Shown here in pieces: positions 27,497-35,332 of a DNA stretch of 64,000 bases. The notes under the pieces are model-generated. The model saw only the letters and a list, made by a program, of their open reading frames with translations, did not search any database and had not been told where the DNA came from. Position 1 is the stretch's first letter; every line of letters begins with the position of its first letter. A program made the position numbers and the translations under genes. The stretch spans positions 1-64,000 of the forward strand of contig NZ_CAKKNA010000008.1 of the NCBI RefSeq assembly GCF_918741275.1, in the 5' to 3' direction. The DNA comes from Bacillus sp. CECT 9360. Its GTDB lineage: Bacteria; Bacillota; Bacilli; Bacillales; DSM-1321.

Positions 27497-27634
27497 AATA
27501 TAAATAAAATCAAGCTTCTTGTCGAAAAGTTCGAATTTTCTCCCATCCTCACTTTTCTCACAATTTAATATTAATATAAGATTAGATATAAGTAAATAAC
27601 AAGAAAGTTATTATATTTGATAAGTTTATCTTAT
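27497..27634 (-). promoter_or_regulatory. Aconitase promoter region with CcpC-like dyad
   Basis: On the minus strand TCGACA (27520-27525), 17 bases, then TATATT (27497-27502) form a sigma-A promoter about 100 bases before acnA. Further upstream ATAA-N7-TTAT (27620-27634) matches the CcpC dyad that controls citB in B. subtilis, though here it is farther from the promoter. The region is A/T-rich, so the dyad is tentative. Confidence 0.4.
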
Positions 27635-27818
27635 ACGCAAGCTTTCATCTGCTTTTATTTCCTTATTATATAAACGTTTTGATTTGCAGAGGCTCAAATT
27701 ATTAATTTTTCAACATAGTATTTTAGCTGTTTCCTATCATTTTGTTTCTTATTTTTGTTACCTTTTGAATTCACCTTTAGGTATAATTATGAAAAATACA
27801 AAAAGGTTGGTGGTCAAC

Positions 27819-28436
27819 ATGTTCAAAAGACTTTTTGGGAAGGGCTATACATATTCTGACTTTTGGAATTGGTTTGAACAAAACTCTCAAGATTACTTTC
27901 ATTTCAAAGAAGAGAATTACAATTCTCTCTTTAACAAACTTGATAAACAGTTATCTAAGATACATCGTGATTTAACATTTGAATTTAGTGCAGATCTTAT
28001 TGATGGTAAGCGCGAGTTTATTATTAGTGCTGATGGTATTTTAGCCGCCTTTCCAGATGTAATAAAACTTGTTAAAGAAGCTCCAATGCATGAACATTTT
28101 AAAATCACTGCATTTCGCCAAAGAGGTGATGCCGCTAGTATTGAATATGATGACATCACCTTAGAACCAGATGACATTTTTTTTACCTTTACTAGAAATA
28201 GTGATACCATAGACATTTTTTTATATATTAATGGGTACACTAATGACGAAGATATTGATCATGAACAATGGGATGAAGCAGCCTTAATACTTTTAGATAC
28301 CATTGCTGGTGAATATGATGTTGCAACTAAAATAGGCGATATAGACATCCTTCCTTATGAAGAAATCAATAATTTAAGACCAATTTCAGATCTACCTTCT
28401 CTATTAGATGAAAAAGTCTCCGGGGTAAGTTTATAG
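27819..28436 (+). CDS. Hypothetical cytoplasmic protein (205 aa)
   Basis: I do not recognise this family. The start at MFKRLFGKGYTYSDFWNWF follows GGTTGGTGG; a 45-codon longer frame is less likely. The protein is acidic, without signal or membrane segments. It contains a strand-rich middle (TFEFSADLIDGKREFIISADG) and an EYDVATKIGDIDILPYEEI tail, the style of Bacillus proteins in which immunity-like or SMI1-like folds occur. No toxin gene is adjacent. Confidence 0.6.
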   Translation: MFKRLFGKGYTYSDFWNWFEQNSQDYFHFKEENYNSLFNKLDKQLSKIHRDLTFEFSADLIDGKREFIISADGILAAFPDVIKLVKEAPMHEHFKITAFRQRGDAASIEYDDITLEPDDIFFTFTRNSDTIDIFLYINGYTNDEDIDHEQWDEAALILLDTIAGEYDVATKIGDIDILPYEEINNLRPISDLPSLLDEKVSGVSL

Positions 28437-28507
28437 GACTTATCCCTTTTAATTCTGGAAAATCACTTAATTGCTGTATTGTGTTTCATTGTCTACGTAG
28501 TGTAATA

Positions 28508-28684
28508 CTACAAATCTTCTTCTGTTTCAGATTTCAAGCAATCAAAGCAAATTTTATCAAGCCCACCAATTTTTAAAGCACTTCTTTTGTAATACTCTTC
28601 ACCTTCACCTCTATCTGTAATAACCTCAACTGGCATTCGAAATAAAATATTCTTTTCTTCATTACAATAGGGACACTTTATCAT
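28508..28684 (-). CDS. Small two-CxxC zinc protein (58 aa)
   Basis: MIKCPYCNEEKNILF opens with CPYC. CFDC lies near residue 46, leaving one zinc-ribbon in a 58-residue protein. GGAGGAG precedes the ATG. Function is unknown. Such ribbons are often nucleic-acid or protein adaptors. It converges with the 205-aa gene. Confidence 0.65.
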   Translation of the reverse strand: MIKCPYCNEEKNILFRMPVEVITDRGEGEEYYKRSALKIGGLDKICFDCLKSETEEDL

Positions 28685-28895
28685 CTACTCCTCCTTTTTT
28701 CATAATATAAGCTATTACGAAACTCCCTGCTTATTTTGTTTCCACTAATCCATGACTAGGCAATGGAAATTGGTTCAATAATTAATAACTTATAAAAATG
28801 AATAAACCAAAATTAATACCACATAATAACTCCTGAACATCCTTTTAAAAAGGAGCAATCTGATGAACTTGAATAAGACAATAAGGAGTGTAGTA

Positions 28896-29408
28896 ATGGG
28901 AATCTTAAGTGGCAATCCTCAAGATGAACCAATGCATTACGGTGAAGTATATGCAACTTGGTCGCATCTTCTTATGAACAACGGAAAAATAGCTGGATAC
29001 CAAACATTTATTAATCATTGTGGCGATGGTGATTTAAAAAAACTTCTGGAAGAATCTGTAGAAAAAGCAAAAGAAGAGAACGAACAACTAACTGAGTTGT
29101 TAAAGGCCAATGGTGTAGGACTTCCTCCAGCTCCCCCTGAAAGACCATTAGCAACATTAGAAGAAATCCCTGTTGGTGCCAGAATTACTGATCCAGAAAT
29201 CAGTGCTTCACTCGCTCTGGATGTTTCAGGAGGATTATTGGCCTATAGTAGTACCATGGGTCAATGTATTCGAGAAGACATAGCAATGATGTACGGACAG
29301 TTTCATATGAATAAAGCACAATTTGGAGCAAAACTGTTAAGGCTTAGTAAGGATAAAGGATGGTTAATTCCCCCACCACTTCATGTTAGAGTACCAGACG
29401 AAAACTAA
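28896..29408 (+). CDS. DUF3231 family protein
   Basis: The protein is 170 residues from MGILSGNPQDEPMHYGEVY, the usual start of this Bacillus family, behind AAGGAG. An in-frame ATG at 28863 also has AGGAGC, so an 11-residue longer form may be made. The family is a ferritin-like helical protein (ATWSHLLMNNGKIAGYQTFINH; AMMYGQFHMNKAQFG) of unknown function. Many genomes carry several copies. No operon partner is visible. Confidence 0.8.
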   Translation: MGILSGNPQDEPMHYGEVYATWSHLLMNNGKIAGYQTFINHCGDGDLKKLLEESVEKAKEENEQLTELLKANGVGLPPAPPERPLATLEEIPVGARITDPEISASLALDVSGGLLAYSSTMGQCIREDIAMMYGQFHMNKAQFGAKLLRLSKDKGWLIPPPLHVRVPDEN

Positions 29409-29570
29409 CTAGACAGGGGCAATTCTTTTGAGTTGCCCGCGAATCTTATTACTCTTTTGTTCTCTGAAAAAAACTGAACTCACAATAGGCTAGATCATTG
29501 TACAAAGATAAAAATCCACCATATCTTATAAAGTGGAACGCGACGCCACATGATAACCTCTTATCCAGAT

Positions 29571-29608
29571 GTAGTGAATGGACCGGATTTCATTCACTAC
29601 ATTTTTTT
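29571..29608 (+). terminator. Rho-independent terminator
   Basis: GTAGTGAATG and CATTCACTAC are a perfect ten-base stem, followed by ATTTTTTTTA. It is 160 bases past the DUF3231 gene. Confidence 0.8.
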
Positions 29609-29703
29609 TACGTTGATATACCTTTTTTATAATTTTCATTCTTGTCCAAGAATGAATCTCCATTTCGCATACTATGAAGTACTCGTCTGCTATTTAATTC
29701 AGT

Positions 29704-29727
29704 CCTGGCTTATGCCAGGCTTTTTTT
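29704..29727 (+). terminator. Rho-independent terminator
   Basis: CCTGGC-TTAT-GCCAGG is followed by CTTTTTTT. No intact gene sits between it and the preceding terminator, so it may end a short unseen RNA. Confidence 0.7.
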
Positions 29728-29825
29728 AAAACACATGTATCTTTATTTTTATTTTTTTGTCAATTACACCTCTGTCCATTTCAAAAAGCATTGAATCTCA
29801 TAAACTGTATTAATGAATACGGGGC

Positions 29826-29930
29826 ATGGGTGAGTATAGAGAATATGGCCATGGCAGTAGTTTTGCGCTACTCGTTGTTTTATTTATTCTGCTTGTCATT
29901 ATTGGTGCTTCTTTCTGGGGCGGATATTAA
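29826..29930 (+). CDS. YjcZ-family small sporulation membrane protein
   Basis: A 34-residue peptide [16 protein letters not shown] followed by one membrane helix ending ASFWGGY. The Gly/Tyr start and [16 protein letters not shown] helix are those of YjcZ/SscA-type sporulation peptides. The ribosome site (GGGG) is weak and close. These peptides are usually made late in sporulation. Confidence 0.75.
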   Translation: MGEYREYGHGSSFALLVVLFILLVIIGASFWGGY

Positions 29931-30134
29931 AACCATCCCTGAATAAGTTTTGTTTTAAATTAGTCCAAAAAACATGTGAATTTCCTATCGTAGGAAGGGA
30001 CTACGCTCGCAAAGTGCTTCCTTCTTCTCTTTTTTATGGAAACTTAATAATTCTTTTGTTGCCTGATTTTAATTACAATCAGAATAAATGGCTTATTGTT
30101 GTGGAACAGCTAAGTAAAAAGATTGAGATAAAAT

Positions 30135-30296
30135 ATGGATAAAATTAATCACTTCATAAGCCACCTGGAACATAATTATTTGCTCATAGCAATTGCGGCT
30201 ATTTTGTTTTTCTTATTAAAAGCAGCTGCTGGGTACATTACTTACAACATTACGACAAAAAGTTTAAACAGATTGAAAACAAACTTGACGAATTAA
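30135..30296 (+). CDS. Small membrane peptide, possibly frameshifted
   Basis: The 53-codon frame has one membrane helix (NYLLIAIAAILFFLLKAAAG). After GYIT another frame reads HYDKKFKQIENKLDELIRR, a more natural coiled-coil tail, ending at 30307. A one-base change near 30240 would join the two. The ribosome site is poor. It may be a decayed small phage-like or holin-like membrane protein. Confidence 0.4.
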   Translation: MDKINHFISHLEHNYLLIAIAAILFFLLKAAAGYITYNITTKSLNRLKTNLTN

Positions 30297-30388
30297 TTCG
30301 GAGATAGTCGAAAATATCTCGAATCCATATGCCTCTTTCTTTAAACAAAAGAAGTATAAAATGATGGATTCATACCATAATAAAATCA

Positions 30389-30476
30389 GGACCTGTAGCT
30401 CAAAGAACAGGAGCGACCAACAGTTTTATTTCGTAATCTGTTGAGTAGTTTGTGGGTTAAAGTCCCACCAGGTCCT
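30389..30476 (+). ncRNA. tRNA-shaped RNA with aberrant loops
   Basis: A full cloverleaf can be drawn: acceptor GGACCTG/CAGGTCC (7 bp), TA linker, D stem GCTC/GAGC, anticodon-like stem CAACAG/CTGTTG and T stem GTGGG/CCCAC, all perfect. The loops are abnormal. The D loop AAAGAACAG lacks the GG pair, the T loop TTAAAGT has A where C56 should be, and the anticodon loop has 14 bases. No CCA is encoded. It is either a tRNA pseudogene with intact stems or a tRNA mimic. Confidence 0.55.
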
Positions 30477-30912
30477 CTTTATTTTTGAGAAACACAATAC
30501 AAAATCAGTTATCTACCGTCCTTACATAATCCTTATTAACCATAGACTGAGATAGCCCACTCCGTTTAATATCTTAATGAAACACTCCACCGGTTTCCTA
30601 TCCAATCCAAGCTTACCTAAATCACGAATCATAAGAATTACATTCCCACGAACTTTTCGTATTCCTATGAGTCTCTCAAATATAAATTTTGCTTCGTGTC
30701 ATCCATGAATATCTTCTTATTAAGCTAATCCATTAAGTTGAAGGAATTAGATTAAATCTGGGATAATTAAAGTCCCTGATACCAAGAAACTTTTATATAT
30801 CAAACTCACATTGTAAGTTGTTGAAAATGAGAGAATCTTATATAATATAGTAGCTAATAGCAATATAATGAGAGATCATTTTTTAAATAGATGGGGGAAA
30901 AGGGGAATTATT

Positions 30913-31080
30913 ATGTCCAATGAGAAAGAGATCGTAAAACAGCTTACGCGGATTGCGGATGCCCAGGAGAATATAGCCACGCTCTCTAAAGCAGAAGAGA
31001 AAGATAAACCATCTGAATCAGATAATATCTCAGATGAAGAAAAAATGAAAAGGTTTATAGAATCTAATAAAGAAAAATAG
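30913..31080 (+). CDS. Small hydrophilic hypothetical protein (55 aa)
   Basis: It starts MSNEKEIVKQLTRIADAQE behind AGGGGA and ends in a charged tail (EKMKRFIESNKEK). It is predicted to form a helix. No family is recognised. A clean terminator follows at 31105. The longer open frame upstream is not supported by a ribosome site. Confidence 0.6.
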   Translation: MSNEKEIVKQLTRIADAQENIATLSKAEEKDKPSESDNISDEEKMKRFIESNKEK

Positions 31081-31104
31081 AAAAATAAGCTAAACGCATA
31101 TCTA

Positions 31105-31131
31105 CTCCTTCTCCAGAGAAGGAGTTTTTTA
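31105..31131 (+). terminator. Terminator of the 55-aa gene
   Basis: CTCCTTCTC and GAGAAGGAG pair directly and TTTTTT follows. Confidence 0.85.
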
Positions 31132-31183
31132 TTTGTTGAACATAGTGTGATTCGTCCATTTTTTCTCCATATAATTTTATATG

Positions 31184-31367
31184 TGCCTCTGTAGCGGCTT
31201 GAAGGGAAGAGCGCAGGAAAACATTAAAGCACCGGGTCGCAAGGCAAGGGTTTCAGAAGCACCGAAAAGCAAATAAGCTGAGGCAGGTGAAAGTCCGTAG
31301 GGAAGCGTGTTCTCCCCTAGCCTATGCTTAACATTTATGAGTGCGGGTTCAAATCCCGTTAGAGGCA
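31184..31367 (+). ncRNA. Long tRNA-like RNA with internal insertion
   Basis: The ends pair as a tRNA acceptor: GCCTCTG (31185-31191) with TAGAGGC (31360-31366). A canonical T arm GCGGG-TTCAAAT-CCCGT precedes the 3' strand. After the acceptor come TA and a GCG...CGC D-like arm with GG in its loop. Between the D-like and T arms lie about 115 bases instead of about 30. These can form TTAAAGCA/TGCTTAA, CACC/GGTG enclosing AGC/GCT, and TAGGGA/TCCCCTA. TATAAT lies ten bases upstream and a terminator 20 bases downstream. No CCA is encoded. It could be an intron-bearing tRNA or a tRNA mimic of another RNA class. Confidence 0.6.
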
Positions 31368-31386
31368 TTTTATGGCAATAAAAAAT

Positions 31387-31421
31387 AAACCCGACTTTTA
31401 ATAAAGCTAAAGGTCGGGTTT
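31387..31421. terminator. Bidirectional terminator
   Basis: AAACCCGACTTT pairs with AAAGGTCGGGTTT. It ends the tRNA-like RNA on the plus strand and the RsbR-like gene on the minus strand. Confidence 0.85.
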
Positions 31422-31458
31422 AGTAGTTATTTACTGAAAGCTACATTGATACATAAAA

Positions 31459-32319
31459 CTAAAATGAATCAGTCGGTTTCTTAACACCGATTTTTGCCAA
31501 TGCCTGCTTCAATGAGCTAAAAGTCGGGAGACCACTGAAGTCCAAGCCTAATTGGATAGCGGTTTGTGCTACTTCCGGGCGGACTCCGGAAATATAGGTT
31601 TTGATTCCTAATAAACCGAGTACTTCGGTCAACTTGAATAATTCATTCGCTACCATCATGTCTATGATTGGTACAGCGGATACATCGATGAAAATTTTGT
31701 TTATTTTGCTTTCCACACATTTTTGCGGCGTGATTTCAAGGATGGACCGGGCCCGATTTGTATCTATGTCCCCAACCAAAGGTAAAACTGCGACTTCTTC
31801 TAAAATAGGGATCAGCGGCGAGCCCAATTCATTGATTAATGTTTGCTGGTCCATTAGCCTGCTATGGTTAATATCATTATATTTCTTGGAAAACATATAA
31901 TTCAGTTTATCAAAAGCAGTGTTATATGTAGCACTCCAACTAGTAATCTTCACTGTTGTTACAGATTCGTTATTTTCAAAAATAAATGTCTCAATAAACT
32001 CCCAAACAGTCTGCCTTGTCTTGCTAAGAGCCTCTAAAACCTCATGGATCGGAATATGGTTGTCGACTCTGCTTTGAGCAACGGTATTCGCCCATTTATC
32101 CAGGTAACTGATAAATACATCGCTATCTTCTAGAAAAGCAGTGGCAAGCGTTTTTATCGTCAAAGCATGCTGTTCATTTAACTCCTCTTCTATAACACGA
32201 TTCGTATTATTATTATAAAAAGGGCCGGATAGCTCCCTCCTCTGACGGGACCATTTCTCGGTAATAAATTTTGTGTTTTCTACTATGTACTCATACAGTT
32301 GTTGATCTATAGAATTCAA
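31459..32319 (-). CDS. RsbR-type stressosome protein (STAS domain)
   Basis: About 286 residues from a TTG start behind AGGGGA (MNSIDQQLYEYIVENTKF). The N-terminal two thirds are an RsbRD-like helical sensor (KWSRQRRELSG; WANTVAQSRVDNHIP). The C-terminal STAS domain reads LIPILEEVAVLPLVGDID and IFIDVSAVPIIDMMVANELF. RsbR paralogs form the stressosome that releases RsbT and switches on sigma-B. No other rsb gene is nearby, as is usual for orphan RsbR paralogs. Confidence 0.88.
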   Translation of the reverse strand: MNSIDQQLYEYIVENTKFITEKWSRQRRELSGPFYNNNTNRVIEEELNEQHALTIKTLATAFLEDSDVFISYLDKWANTVAQSRVDNHIPIHEVLEALSKTRQTVWEFIETFIFENNESVTTVKITSWSATYNTAFDKLNYMFSKKYNDINHSRLMDQQTLINELGSPLIPILEEVAVLPLVGDIDTNRARSILEITPQKCVESKINKIFIDVSAVPIIDMMVANELFKLTEVLGLLGIKTYISGVRPEVAQTAIQLGLDFSGLPTFSSLKQALAKIGVKKPTDSF

Positions 32320-32442
32320 TGGACTTCCCCTCTTCACTCAGCTTTCTATATTTTCTATTATATATGATAGTGGGTAATTGCCACAAATTGATTGCATAAA
32401 TATACTTCGCTGCTCACAAGCTAATTGTGGAGGTGTTGGATG

Positions 32443-32592
32443 ATGGCAAAACGTAAAGCGAACCATGTGATTCCAGGCATGAATGCAGCAAGTGCCCAGG
32501 GAATTGGCGCAGGATATAATGAAGAGTTCTCCAACGAGCCCCTGACAGAAGAGCAGAAGCAAAACAATAAAAAACGCAAGAAAAATCAATAA
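32443..32592 (+). CDS. sspO: Small acid-soluble spore protein SspO
   Basis: A 49-residue peptide [20 protein letters not shown] with GAGYNEEF and a basic NNKKRKKNQ tail, matching SspO (CotK) of Bacillus. GGAGG lies about nine bases before the ATG; an ATG one codon earlier is also possible. In B. subtilis sspO and sspP are neighbours under sigma-G. Here they are split by the VOC gene and a small hypothetical gene. Confidence 0.95.
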   Translation: MAKRKANHVIPGMNAASAQGIGAGYNEEFSNEPLTEEQKQNNKKRKKNQ

Positions 32593-32601
32593 TTAATCTG
32601 G

Positions 32602-32640
32602 GCTGGTCTTGAATATCAAGGCCGCCTTTTTACTTTTCGC
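32602..32640 (+). terminator. Terminator of sspO
   Basis: GGTCTTGA and TCAAGGCC pair (one G-U) and GCCTTTTTAC follows. Confidence 0.7.
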
Positions 32641-32693
32641 ATTTCATTTATTGTTATAATGAACTCAAATCTTTTTTATTTGCGGAGGTTATC

Positions 32694-33083
32694 ATGATTG
32701 TAAAAGGGTTTAGCCATGTGACCATTAATGTCTCATCCCTGGAGAAAGCCTTGGACTTTTACGGTGAGATGCTTGGAATGAAAATTGTCCATGAAGGCAA
32801 TAAAGATGCCTATCTTGAATGGGGCGATGCTTGAGTTTGTCTTTTGGAAAGGCCTGAAAAAGCAGAACAGAGCGACAGCCTGGGTGTAGATCATGTGGCA
32901 TTTTTCATTGACGAGGCTGAGTTCGATCAAGCTGCCCGGCATTTACAAAATAATGGGATTCGGATAATCCGTGGCCCTGAAAAGAGAGGTATCGGTTCAT
33001 CCGTTTATTTTCGTGATCCTGACGGGACTCAGTTAGAATTACACACTTCTACCCTTGCTGAGCGAATGACCGTATGGAAATAA
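32694..33083 (+). CDS. VOC/glyoxalase-fold protein with in-frame UGA (candidate selenoprotein)
   Basis: A 129-residue VOC protein, one paired beta-alpha-beta-beta-beta unit per half. It opens MIVKGFSHVTINVSSLEKAL and has metal-ligand positions His8, His in GVDHVAFFI and Glu in QLELHTS. At codon 47 (32832-32834) the frame holds UGA, giving AYLEWGDA-U-VCLLER, with intact family sequence on both sides. Fosfomycin-resistance-like relatives commonly have Trp here, so TGG to TGA mutation is the alternative. Against that, the genome decodes Sec, the codon is UGA and not UAA/UAG, U-x-C is redox-like, and GTCTTT-TGG-AAAGGC can form right after. The hairpin sits closer to the UGA than usual. GGAGG precedes the ATG. 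Confidence 0.65.
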
Positions 33084-33095
33084 AAGAATCGACAT

Positions 33096-33125
33096 AAGGG
33101 AGTTATCATCGCAACTCCCTTTTTA
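33096..33125. terminator. Bidirectional terminator
   Basis: AAGGGAGTT and AACTCCCTT pair and TTTTATA follows on the plus strand. It also faces the minus-strand gene at 33139. Confidence 0.8.
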
Positions 33126-33138
33126 TATTTATGTTAGA

Positions 33139-33390
33139 TCATTCAGAGTCTTTTAAGATGTTCTTCAGTCCCTCTAAATATTGCTCTAATTGTTCCCGCT
33201 GATGCTCAGAAGCGTTTTCTAGGGCATTTTCGATTTGCTGGAAGGCTTCGTTAACTTCCTGTTTCAAATGTGATACTTGGACTCCATACTCAGCGTCGTC
33301 ACGTACGATATCCGAATACACATCAACCGCTTCCTTTACGCCTTGTTGCGCGGCTTGAAATGCCTGCTGTTTGTTTTTGTGGTATGGCAT
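33139..33390 (-). CDS. Small helical hypothetical protein (83 aa)
   Basis: It starts MPYHKNKQQAFQAAQQGVKE behind AAGGAG at good spacing. A TTG start three codons earlier would be too close to the site. The whole sequence is amphipathic helix rich in Gln, Glu and Ala (LEQYLEGLKNILKDSE at the end). No family is recognised. It lies between spore genes sspO and sspP, so forespore expression is possible. Confidence 0.6.
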   Translation of the reverse strand: MPYHKNKQQAFQAAQQGVKEAVDVYSDIVRDDAEYGVQVSHLKQEVNEAFQQIENALENASEHQREQLEQYLEGLKNILKDSE

Positions 33391-33563
33391 GATACTCAAC
33401 TCCTTAATGATTGTTTTGTTAGGATTTACATCTCACATAATTTTATGTACAACCACCAATCCCAACCAGAATATAATGAGACCATCCTACGCATCTTACT
33501 AATGTAAGCCAATATGTGCTTACAGTTTGAATGATGCTTCTTTGGCTAATGGAGGGGATCAGA

Positions 33564-33707
33564 TTGAATAAAAACGATGCGAAGGATATACGCAACAATG
33601 CTGGCAAGGTACCACATTCCGGACAGCCTGAACCGCTAAGTGGATCCAAAAAAGTAAAAAACCGCAACCACAGCCGCCAAAAACATAACAGCAGTCACGA
33701 TATGTAA
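33564..33707 (+). CDS. sspP: Small acid-soluble spore protein SspP
   Basis: A 47-residue peptide with a TTG start behind GGAGGGG. It contains [17 protein letters not shown] and ends [11 protein letters not shown], the conserved half of SspP (CotL). It was easily missed because of the TTG start and small size. In B. subtilis it lies between cotM and sspO, matching the order seen here apart from inserted genes. Confidence 0.93.
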   Translation: MNKNDAKDIRNNAGKVPHSGQPEPLSGSKKVKNRNHSRQKHNSSHDM

Positions 33708-33786
33708 AGTAAACTCGCCGATTGGAAAGCCTATTTAAGGCAAAGACAGCGGCGTGGTTGCACTTACTTTCCTAACAGCTAAAAAA

Positions 33787-33816
33787 AGCAGGAGTCCTAT
33801 CATAGGACTTCCTGCT
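33787..33816 (-). terminator. selA terminator
   Basis: AGCAGGAGTCCTAT and ATAGGACTTCCTGCT pair with one bulge. On the minus strand TTTTTTT follows. Confidence 0.85.
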
Positions 33817-33820
33817 CCAA

Positions 33821-35233
33821 TTAGATGTTTATCTTCTGGAGAACCGTTGCCATTTCATAAATTTCCTCGCTCGTTACTGTTCTCATATCAAACAAAAGCT
33901 CATCCTGCTTGATTCTTGTAATCACTGGCGGATTCGCCATTCGCAGTTTCTCGTGAAGATTATTTGCCGAGATAAGCTCGTGACTTATAGCTACGGCAAA
34001 TGTCGGAATTTCTACCCCTGGCATCGTACCGCCGCCAATAGCGCTTGTTTCTTGGACAACTTCTGCCGCAAAGCCGCGTTCGCTCTCTTTTACAAGCTTT
34101 TCGAAAAGATTGGCTTTCTTCCGCAATACATCTTCACTTTGCATGATATCCCTGATCGTTGGAATGCTGTCTACCGCTGATTGCCCCTTCATATAATCCG
34201 CTAAAGTAGCCTCTAGTGCAGCAAGCGTCATTTTATCAACGCGAAGCACTCTTGCCAGCTGATGCTTTTTCAGGATGTCGATATATTTCTTTTTACCGGC
34301 AATGATCCCTGCCTGGGGCCCGCCGAGCAATTTATCCCCACTGAATGTGACTAAGTCTGACCCGGCTTCCATTACCGCTTTTACGATGGGCTCTTCCCCG
34401 ATTCCCTCTTTTTCTAGGTCGTATAACACTCCGCTACCAAGATCTTCATAGAAAAGAACATGGTCATGCCTGGCTGCTAAATCAATCAACTCCGGTGCTT
34501 CCACCGTTTTGGTAAAGCCGATCATTTTAAAGTTGGATGTATGGACTTTCATCAATATAGCTGTCTCACCGGTAATCGCTTGCTCATAATCATGCAAATG
34601 CGTTTTATTGGTCGTACCGACTTCAACCAGGCTAGCCCCGCTTTCTTCCATGATCGATGAAACCCGAAAAGATCCGCCGATTTCCACCAACTGGCCGCGG
34701 GAAACAATCACTTCTTTTTGGTTAGCAAGCGCTCGGAGAACGAGAAACACAGCAGCAGCATTGTTATTCACGACCATCGCCGCTTCAGCTCCGGTAATTT
34801 CCATAATCCAGCTTTCGATATGGCTATGCCGCGAACCCCTCTCCCCATCTTCCAGCTTGTATTCGAGATTGGAATAATTTCTGGCGACATCCACTACATG
34901 CTGGATCGCTGCCTCACTTAACCGAGAACGGCCGAGATTTGTATGTATAACGGTACCCGTCGCGTTAATCACTCTGTTTAGTCGATAAGAAAATTTTTCG
35001 TCTATAGTTCGTCGAACACGATCAAACAGGCTCATCACAAAAGCAGCTGTACCCGGTTCAGCTTCTTTCCATTCCTCTTTTTGAATGAGCTGTCGTACCT
35101 CTTGCAGTGTTTCTTTTAAAATGGCCGTTAGCGTTTTTTCATTATATCCGTCATTATTTATCAAATCCAAAAACCGGTCATGCTTCTGCAGTTCATGTAC
35201 CGGCGGGATCAATCGTAAAAGCTGTTGAACCAC
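33821..35233 (-). CDS. selA: L-seryl-tRNA(Sec) selenium transferase
   Basis: SelA converts seryl-tRNA(Sec) to selenocysteyl-tRNA(Sec) using selenophosphate from SelD and pyridoxal phosphate. Key blocks are NATGTVIHTNLGRSRLSEAA, VNNNAAAVFLVLRALA and the PLP-lysine motif FSGDKLLGGPQAGII. With a GTG start (VQQLLRLIPPVHELQKH) behind AGGAGGG the protein has 470 residues, close to E. coli SelA; the longer open frame to 35377 runs through the promoter. TATAAT lies just upstream. It is divergent from the CotM-like gene. Confidence 0.96.
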   Translation of the reverse strand: MVQQLLRLIPPVHELQKHDRFLDLINNDGYNEKTLTAILKETLQEVRQLIQKEEWKEAEPGTAAFVMSLFDRVRRTIDEKFSYRLNRVINATGTVIHTNLGRSRLSEAAIQHVVDVARNYSNLEYKLEDGERGSRHSHIESWIMEITGAEAAMVVNNNAAAVFLVLRALANQKEVIVSRGQLVEIGGSFRVSSIMEESGASLVEVGTTNKTHLHDYEQAITGETAILMKVHTSNFKMIGFTKTVEAPELIDLAARHDHVLFYEDLGSGVLYDLEKEGIGEEPIVKAVMEAGSDLVTFSGDKLLGGPQAGIIAGKKKYIDILKKHQLARVLRVDKMTLAALEATLADYMKGQSAVDSIPTIRDIMQSEDVLRKKANLFEKLVKESERGFAAEVVQETSAIGGGTMPGVEIPTFAVAISHELISANNLHEKLRMANPPVITRIKQDELLFDMRTVTSEEIYEMATVLQKINI

Positions 35234-35332
35234 AGAGGGGTCCCTCCTATATTTTGATTTACCTATTATATCATTTTTCACGAAATGGTAAGAAATACAT
35301 ATAATGAAGCAAAGGTACGTGGAGGAATGGCA

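Larger units (their letters stand above)
29409..29825. other. Gap with terminators only
   Basis: Contains a GGGCAA/TTGCCC hairpin at 29415-29440 and two stronger terminators listed separately. No gene with a ribosome site is visible. Confidence 0.4.

Noticed and set aside
31184-31367. tmRNA, SRP RNA, RNase P RNA or 6S RNA
   Set aside because: Length and remembered conserved motifs of those RNAs do not fit; only the tRNA-like ends are recognisable.
31177-31368. Minus-strand ORF starting MPLTGFEPALINV
   Set aside because: It is the reverse translation of the tRNA-like RNA; LTGFEPA-type peptides arise from T arms read backwards.
32832-32834. Treating the VOC gene as a simple pseudogene
   Set aside because: Only one change is present, it is UGA, flanking sequence is intact and the genome decodes Sec; kept as candidate but not proven.
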